A DNA stretch of 64,000 bases from Lysobacter sp. Its GTDB lineage: Bacteria; Pseudomonadota; Gammaproteobacteria; Xanthomonadales; Xanthomonadaceae. This document shows positions 58,863-64,000 of this stretch, piece by piece; position 1 is the stretch's first letter; every line of letters begins with the position of its first letter. A program made the position numbers and the translations under genes. Location: NCBI GenBank assembly GCA_030151365.1, contig JASLDW010000036.1:12718-76717 (forward strand), read 5' to 3'. Below the pieces are notes generated by a model, which ran no database searches, was not told where the DNA came from, and was given only the letters and a program-made list of their open reading frames with translations.

Positions 58863-61400
58863 TCAGACCTCTTGAATCGGCTGGCGCAATGCCTCGCTCA
58901 ACCGCTTTGCTAGAGTGAGCAATTCATCCTGGAAGCCCGGCCACTTGGCCTCGTCCAGCTTCCAGCCGCCGGGTATTTCGACACAAATGCGAGAGCCAGC
59001 GCGATCCGGCAGCTTCTTCCAATCCAATGGACCGCCAAACTTTGATTCGATCTCATCCTTTCGCGCAGCTAACGCCTCGAACACCTCTTTCGTCCGCTCA
59101 CTATCATCGTTCGGAAGGCGGAAGAAGCATTCAACTCGGCCCTCATCCTGCGTCAGGACGACGTTGATGTTGAATCCGTTCCTGCCAATGCCCGCGCTCA
59201 GCCAATGGTCACGCGTGGGATTTCGATTGGCGAAAAGCGACGTGATCGCGGTCGATCGGTCGAGGAACTTCGACCAGAATTCCAACAGGATCCGTTGGCG
59301 CTCACCATCCTTGGCTGGTGTTGGCCCACTCTTTGCTCCGTCTTTCCATTCGCCGTAGGTCAACCCGGTGGCAGGGACTACCCAGCTCATCCGCCCGTTA
59401 TCCGGGCGCCCAAGGATGACGGCCGACGCTGCGCTGGGGCTGCTGAACTCCACGTCCTCCACGAATTCGTAAGAGCCATCAGCCTTCGCGATCAACTTTC
59501 CAGCATCGATCAGATCCTGCCGAACTTCAGAATAGCTGTGGTCCTGACCGGACCATGCCGCTTTGGCCCCCGACCCGGCCAGCACGATGAAGCGGCCATT
59601 GACCTCCCTAGCTGAAGCAGAAATCTGGTGCTTCGCGCTCTCCAGCTCCAGCTCAACGGCTGTCGCGCCCGACAACGCGGCAACAGGCGCTGCGATATCC
59701 GGAACCGTCGTGCGTTCTTCCAAGCGCCAATGCTTTTCCAGTTTGTTCAGGAGTTCGAGTTGCCGTTGCTCAAGTACTGCCGTCGTCCACTTATCTTTTC
59801 CGAGCACCTGAGTGGTCAATGCGAAGGGTGAGACACCACCTTTCATGAAGTAGGCTGTCTTCTTGCGGTCGAAATCCCAATTGCTCGCCGAGCTGTTCTT
59901 CTTGCGGGTCAATAGCGCCAGGTTGCCCAACCGGTGTACCCATTGATGACGCAACTCTTCGCCAGGCACCCAATCCACCCACTCGCTGCCTTCCTTGGGC
60001 GTTTGAGGCAGCACGTGTTCGATCGTGATGACGTCATGGTCATACTTTGCCCCTCCACCGGAAACAAGTCCGTCCAGTCTCAGCAAAATGACTGACAGGG
60101 TACGGGCCGCGTGCGTGTCGTAGATCGGACCGGACAGAGCCGCATAGGTAGCCTGCTGCTCCTTTGGGGTGAGCTGGAGCGCCGAGTCGGCGGCGTACAG
60201 ATCGCTACCCGCCTCAATGGCTGAAGTGAGCTTCGAAAAACGTTCGATGCGCTCATTGACGCCTACTCGACGCACCAACATGGTGTATGCAAGGCGCTCC
60301 AGATCGGTAAAGAATCGCAGCATTCCGTCTGGGTCGTTGCGATGTCGAGAAAAGTAGACAAGCGCAGGCGGCAACCAGTCTTTGAATTCGATCCGGTTTA
60401 GCCATTCCAGGCTGGCATTGATGGCCTCTGCATGTTTCTGGCTAGAGAAGTCGGAATCGGTGATCTCCGTATAGGCTTTTGCCATCGGCAGCAGGACTTT
60501 GTCGATGAACTCCACCGGGTCGCTGGGCCCGACATGTTCGCGAAACTCCTTCAGTAGCGTGCCTTGGGGTTTGGCTTTCCGGTACACCATGCGGATATGG
60601 CTGAACAGCTCCCCAAATCCATCACGCCCAAGGCTCTCTTCCTCGTCTTCCCAAATCTTTGCGTACTCATCCCTCTTGGTCGTTGGAATGGCACCAATAA
60701 TTTCCGCCTTGAGAATATCGGTTGCACTCAGATCAAGGCCACGGCTATTCAACACACCAAAAATGCGATACGCCGAATCCAGGTCAGGCGTCGAAACCGT
60801 GACCAGGTAGCAGCGGGTCGCGATGAACTGCACCAGCCGTTCCAGCTTCGCCTGATCGCATTTCGACAATTCCTGGAGAAAGATTCTGGCGTTCGCGCGA
60901 AGTCGGTCCTGAGGATCCGGGAGGGTGTCGTTGAGTTCAGCAAGCTTGAGAATTCCCCCCTCATGCTGCACGTACTCGCGGAAGAATTCACGGTCGCGAT
61001 CACGCAACGAAAGACGGTAGCGAGCCGGCGTCGCAGTGACAATATCGCCATGCTCGTAGATTCTCTTTGTGATCCCGCCCTTCATCTGCTCATTGGTAAC
61101 CGTCGCTCGGATTGCCGACATCAACAGGGTCAATGTAGTCAATCGCTGCTGCCCATCCACCACTGTGGCTTCTGCACTTCCTTCCTTCTTGATCAGCACG
61201 ATGCTTCCAAGGAAGTAGGGGGCCATCTCCTCAAGGCTCTGGCCACTTGCCTTCATATACGCGGTCAAGTCATCGAGGAGTTCGCGGGCCTGATCAACCC
61301 CCCAAGCGTAGGGCCGTTGATACACCGGAACGGAAAATACGTAGTCGTCGCTGAAAATCTCTTTTAGCGCCTGTTCTTTTGCCGACAAATTGTGCTTCAT
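58863..61400 (-). CDS. GmrSD-like DUF262/DUF1524 nuclease with DUF4357 and DUF4268 domains
   Basis: The 845-aa protein starts at the ATG complementary to 61398-61400. Residues 20-130 are DUF262, a ParB/sulfiredoxin-like NTPase with VPVYQRPYAW and VVDGQQRLTTL (residues 82-86 DGQQR). Residues about 440-520 are DUF1524, a His-Me finger nuclease with IEHVLPQ (H462), NLALL and N502/N507 (KKNSSASNWDF). Residues about 600-680 resemble DUF4357 and about 690-845 DUF4268. GmrSD enzymes cut DNA with modified cytosines (type IV restriction); BrxU is similar. The extra C-terminal domains probably recognise or bind DNA. The family call is firm; the target is inferred. Confidence 0.85.
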   Translation of the reverse strand: MKHNLSAKEQALKEIFSDDYVFSVPVYQRPYAWGVDQARELLDDLTAYMKASGQSLEEMAPYFLGSIVLIKKEGSAEATVVDGQQRLTTLTLLMSAIRATVTNEQMKGGITKRIYEHGDIVTATPARYRLSLRDRDREFFREYVQHEGGILKLAELNDTLPDPQDRLRANARIFLQELSKCDQAKLERLVQFIATRCYLVTVSTPDLDSAYRIFGVLNSRGLDLSATDILKAEIIGAIPTTKRDEYAKIWEDEEESLGRDGFGELFSHIRMVYRKAKPQGTLLKEFREHVGPSDPVEFIDKVLLPMAKAYTEITDSDFSSQKHAEAINASLEWLNRIEFKDWLPPALVYFSRHRNDPDGMLRFFTDLERLAYTMLVRRVGVNERIERFSKLTSAIEAGSDLYAADSALQLTPKEQQATYAALSGPIYDTHAARTLSVILLRLDGLVSGGGAKYDHDVITIEHVLPQTPKEGSEWVDWVPGEELRHQWVHRLGNLALLTRKKNSSASNWDFDRKKTAYFMKGGVSPFALTTQVLGKDKWTTAVLEQRQLELLNKLEKHWRLEERTTVPDIAAPVAALSGATAVELELESAKHQISASAREVNGRFIVLAGSGAKAAWSGQDHSYSEVRQDLIDAGKLIAKADGSYEFVEDVEFSSPSAASAVILGRPDNGRMSWVVPATGLTYGEWKDGAKSGPTPAKDGERQRILLEFWSKFLDRSTAITSLFANRNPTRDHWLSAGIGRNGFNINVVLTQDEGRVECFFRLPNDDSERTKEVFEALAARKDEIESKFGGPLDWKKLPDRAGSRICVEIPGGWKLDEAKWPGFQDELLTLAKRLSEALRQPIQEV

Positions 61401-61498
61401 TACCCCCGCCCTTTAAAAACGTCGAATCCAGTCAGCTGTTCTATCCTCAGCCCGAACAGTATCGACTTATTCTCACCGCCCTAGCGCCATTTTCTTGG

Positions 61499-61993
61499 CT
61501 ACTGTGTCGGCCCCAATACAAACTTGGCCTGCTCCCGCCGCAGCATCTGGTAAGGAGTCATGAAGGAAACTCCCACGCCAACGCACACATTCGGGATCTT
61601 GATCTTCTTCAAAGATGCAGCCGGAACCTCATGTGTCACGACGGTATGTGCGCCGGCTAGCGCAGTAGCAACAAGCCAGTAGTCAGCAACCTGCAAGAAT
61701 GTATTGATCGCTGCCGGCTCGTAGTTCTGCTGCGTGACCCACGCACTGACTCGCGCCGCCGCCGTCAAGATGGCTGCGTCGGGGGCGACAAAGAAACCTC
61801 CGCTCATTTGCGAAGCCCACGTTGCGAGTTCGTCCTGTCCTGCATGAAGCTCATCGCCGACATGTTCGATGCTCAGGACATTTCCGCTCGCATGCTCCCG
61901 CACGATCCAGCCCCAGAAGGCAGGACAGAAGTCAAAGCCGTAGTGTAGATTCTTGGCTTGGATGAATACGTTGGAATCAAGCAAATAAGCCAT
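61499..61993 (-). CDS. DUF4411 PIN-domain toxin
   Basis: The 164-aa protein has PIN nuclease acids D6 (LLDSNVFIQAKN), E43/E48 region, D104 (VADYWLVATAL) and the final THE loop. DUF4411 is the toxin of pairs with an HTH-ImmA/IrrE protein. Start codon ATG shares a base with the upstream TGA (TGATG at 61991-61995), so it is translationally coupled to its antitoxin. PIN toxins cleave RNA. Confidence 0.88.
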   Translation of the reverse strand: MAYLLDSNVFIQAKNLHYGFDFCPAFWGWIVREHASGNVLSIEHVGDELHAGQDELATWASQMSGGFFVAPDAAILTAAARVSAWVTQQNYEPAAINTFLQVADYWLVATALAGAHTVVTHEVPAASLKKIKIPNVCVGVGVSFMTPYQMLRREQAKFVLGPTQ

Positions 61994-63144
61994 CAGGTCG
62001 GCAACCCCAATGTACGTCCTAGCTCATTGAAGGTGGCAGTCTTGGCGATCCCAAGCATCTGGAAAGCCTCGCGATACAGCGTGCGCCCCTCCAAGGTGCT
62101 TTCAACCAAGGCACGTGCAAATCGCTTTCCGACGCGAGCGGCAGTGGTGCGATAAAAATCTCCACCGCCCGAGCTACGAGCATCGATACTCGCAAGCCGT
62201 TCCTGCTCATCATTAAAAGCGCGCCAGAACTCGGCCTGACTCAATCGGCCTGCATCATGCAGCCGGCGCAACACGACGAGCGTGCTGACCTTGAATTCTC
62301 GGGCTAGTCGCTGTTTTGCGGAATTCAGATCTTCATCGTCACGAAGCGACTGTCGGAAGCTATCCATCGGAACCAGCAGCTCTGCGGCGACTTGATTGCA
62401 CCAGGTCTCGACAGCATTGCTGGCCACACCATCGGTACTGGAATTGGAGAGCGCGGTTTCTCCCAGCCAAATGTGCGCAAGCTCGTGAGCAAGCGTGAAC
62501 ATCTGAGCAGACTTGCTGTCGGCGCCGTTGATGAACACCAACGGTGCAAGGGCGTCCACCAGTGCGAAGCCGCGGAATTCTTCTGGCTTCAGAACTCGGG
62601 TGTTGTTGTTCATCACGACGCCGCTGACCATGACCAGCACGCCGATCTCTTCTGCCTGCGCAATAAACAAGCGCAAGGCATCGGACCAGGTGTTGCATTC
62701 GCGGCGCTGTTGGACACTGAAGCCCAATGCGTCGCGCAGGCGGGTCGCTGCCTCAACGACAGGAATTTGCTGGTTAAAGCTGCCAACAAATGGCAGAGAT
62801 TGTTGCCCTGTGACAACAGCCTCGTCTCTGTACCACGCCTGTCGGGTCTGGCAAACGTAGATGGTGTCTAGCAAGTCTGCACTTGGGCGGGTGATGGCGC
62901 GATCCCCGATGGTGCGAAAATCGGGAATGGGCAGCGGCTCAATTGGTGGGGCAGGCAGGAAGAAATACCCGACCGGGGCATGGGTCGCTCTGGCGTAGCC
63001 TTCCAGCTGTTTCAGTGTGGGCTGGGATTGACCCGACTCCCATTCATGAAGCTTTGGGAACCGCGCTGCCAAGGCAAACTCGTCCTGATGGGAGCGCTCG
63101 CGCGCCCAGCGGTACAGGTCAGGTTGAACGGCAACTCGGGTCAT
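61993..63144 (-). CDS. XRE-ImmA/IrrE metalloprotease, antitoxin of the PIN toxin
   Basis: The 383-aa protein starts at ATG (complement 63142-63144). Residues about 8-60 form an HTH of the XRE type (ARFPKLHEWESGQSQPTLKQLEGYARATHAPVGYFF). Residues about 155-300 form the ImmA/IrrE peptidase with zinc motif HELAH (H220, E221, H224). This fused type (COG2856) is the antitoxin next to DUF4411 toxins in many genomes. It may sense a stress and release the toxin, and is likely to regulate the operon through its HTH. Confidence 0.88.
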   Translation of the reverse strand: MTRVAVQPDLYRWARERSHQDEFALAARFPKLHEWESGQSQPTLKQLEGYARATHAPVGYFFLPAPPIEPLPIPDFRTIGDRAITRPSADLLDTIYVCQTRQAWYRDEAVVTGQQSLPFVGSFNQQIPVVEAATRLRDALGFSVQQRRECNTWSDALRLFIAQAEEIGVLVMVSGVVMNNNTRVLKPEEFRGFALVDALAPLVFINGADSKSAQMFTLAHELAHIWLGETALSNSSTDGVASNAVETWCNQVAAELLVPMDSFRQSLRDDEDLNSAKQRLAREFKVSTLVVLRRLHDAGRLSQAEFWRAFNDEQERLASIDARSSGGGDFYRTTAARVGKRFARALVESTLEGRTLYREAFQMLGIAKTATFNELGRTLGLPT

Positions 63145-63624
63145 TCAGGGATCATAACCGGGAGGCCTGAATCTGGCCCAGAACCCCTTCTCAAAACTGC
63201 CAATCAAGCGCCGACAACTTTCGATACCAGATTGGTCAGCGCCTTCGCCGAAACGCTTCGACTCGGACCGTGGGATGAGGCGGCTGATTGAGGTTGGCAA
63301 AGATCACATCCCGTCTTGAAGTGGAAATGACGCGACATGAACCAAAGTTCTGCGGCGATCTCATCCTCCCTTGCGCCGACGCCATGCAAACGGACGTAGT
63401 GCCCCAGCGCGAGAGTAGCGACCTGCTGACCCAGCGTTTCAGTATGACGTAATCGCCCCGCCAATGTTTCCTGACCCAGCCTTCGTCATGATCATCGGAC
63501 ACGATCGGCAGGGTCAGAGTGCCGTTCTCCAGATTGCCAGCGCATCACTTTCCATCATGACCCTCGCCGACATACAGCCGCAGCAGGTTGGCGGTGAAAT
63601 CGACGATGGAGGAGCTCTTGTCGC
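63145..63624. other. Stretch between hsdS and the antitoxin with fragmentary coding signal
   Basis: No complete gene is convincing. Minus-strand frames show protein-like pieces: DDHDEGWVRKHWRGDYV (frame ending 63236) and, in another frame ending 63204, LGQQVATLALGHYVRLHGVGAREDEIAAELWFMSRHF. The coding-like parts are in two frames that switch near 63430. This looks like a decayed or frameshifted small gene, possibly from the same defence locus. It is not annotated as a CDS because no start or family is clear. Confidence 0.4.
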
Positions 63625-64000
63625 TCACACGGCCGCTTGGCCCTCGATTTCGCACACATCGATCTTGCCAGTTACGGCGGCGGCGATGAGTGATTGTCGT
63701 CTCTCGCGCAACAAGTCGATCGCAATCCCGGCTTGATTACAAAGATCACCCAAACGGATAACCTCACTCCGAACAAACTCAGCGATGGCAATCTGCTCTC
63801 TTAATGGAGGGTAGACCAATGGCACGGACTTAATGTCCTCGGCATGCACATTTTTGTTCACTCAACGGTGAATTTGTTGCGCATTTGACCGTTGAGCTAC
63901 ATCAGAAATAAAAAACCAACGAATTAACCCACTCTCAACGTCAGACGTAAAGCGTAACCGAATTAGATCGGCCGCATAAGCGACTGCTTGCTCTTTTTCT
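63625..64000 (-). pseudogene. hsdS: Type I restriction specificity subunit, C-terminal part with in-frame stop
   Basis: The minus frame reads ADLIRLRFTSDVESGLIRWFFISDVAQRSNAQQIHR, then TGA (63864-63862), then VNKNVHAEDIKSVPLVYPPLREQIAIAEFVRSEVIRLG and RERRQSLIAAAVTGKIDV. The latter is the classical HsdS carboxy end: conserved PPLREQ at the end of the second target-recognition domain and the coiled coil after it. Both parts are in one frame, so the TGA looks like a premature stop rather than a frameshift. A GTG directly after the stop could restart translation. The rest of the gene, and presumably hsdM, is beyond the right edge. Confidence 0.75.

Noticed and set aside
1..64000. CRISPR arrays, insertion sequences and rRNA genes
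   Set aside because: No regularly spaced direct repeats, transposase frames or rRNA-like segments were noticed.
51001..64000. Second attachment site of the island inside the window
   Set aside because: No repeat of the tRNA-Met 3' end was noticed by eye downstream of the integrase; the search was not exhaustive.

Overview
The window is GC-rich bacterial chromosome and reads as a member of the Lysobacteraceae (Xanthomonadaceae), probably close to Lysobacter, Luteimonas or Thermomonas. The family call rests on gene order (prmA-DUF3426-fis; TIGR02449-zapA-6S RNA-fau; erpA beside nudC), on MipA/OmpV and Fis homologues, and on codon use. The genus cannot be fixed from the sequence alone. No rRNA, CRISPR array or insertion sequence was seen. 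One tRNA, one 6S RNA and one cobalamin riboswitch were found.

Positions 1-3.7 kb hold small stress and detoxification units: a partial sorbosone-dehydrogenase-like lipoprotein, a GST/ArsR/SRPBCC operon with a perfect 20-bp palindrome over its promoter, a GFA-family protein divergent from an HxlR regulator, and a FrnE-type DsbA. At 3.7-7.5 kb lies nrdAB (class Ia ribonucleotide reductase), controlled by a pair of NrdR boxes and a cobalamin riboswitch. At 7.6-11.25 kb a membrane protein, an outer-membrane-like protein and a two-component system form one run.

Positions 11.26-19.56 kb form an unfamiliar cluster of two tail-to-tail operons. The plus strand carries a carboxylesterase, two SMR/EamA half-transporters and a DegT aminotransferase. 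The minus strand carries a HAD phosphatase, a class-III aminotransferase, an ACP, a FabF-like ketosynthase, a GNAT/FemAB-like acyltransferase and an arginase-fold UPF0489 protein. It looks like a small acyl-amine or aminolipid pathway, but the product is unknown.

Positions 19.6-50.8 kb are mostly core genome: MipA; a leader-controlled ABC transporter with duplicated permease; LysR/pirin; a secreted 720-aa protein with a DUF3142 lipoprotein; alcohol dehydrogenase; fis/DUF3426/prmA; a PAP2 phosphatase and GT39 glycosyltransferase; a Y-family polymerase; rpiA, EVE, fau, 6S RNA, zapA; pepP; purH and purD; an LplT-PlsC fusion; nudC, erpA and rppH.

From the elongator tRNA-Met at 50.92 kb to the right edge the sequence is a genomic island. 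It has a tyrosine integrase, low-GC unknown genes and an AlpA-like regulator, followed by a minus-strand defence block. That block runs hsdS (interrupted by an in-frame stop), HTH-ImmA protease, DUF4411 PIN toxin, GmrSD-like DUF262/DUF1524 nuclease, then hsdR, so a toxin-antitoxin pair and a type IV-like nuclease sit inside a type I restriction locus. The right end of the island is outside the window.
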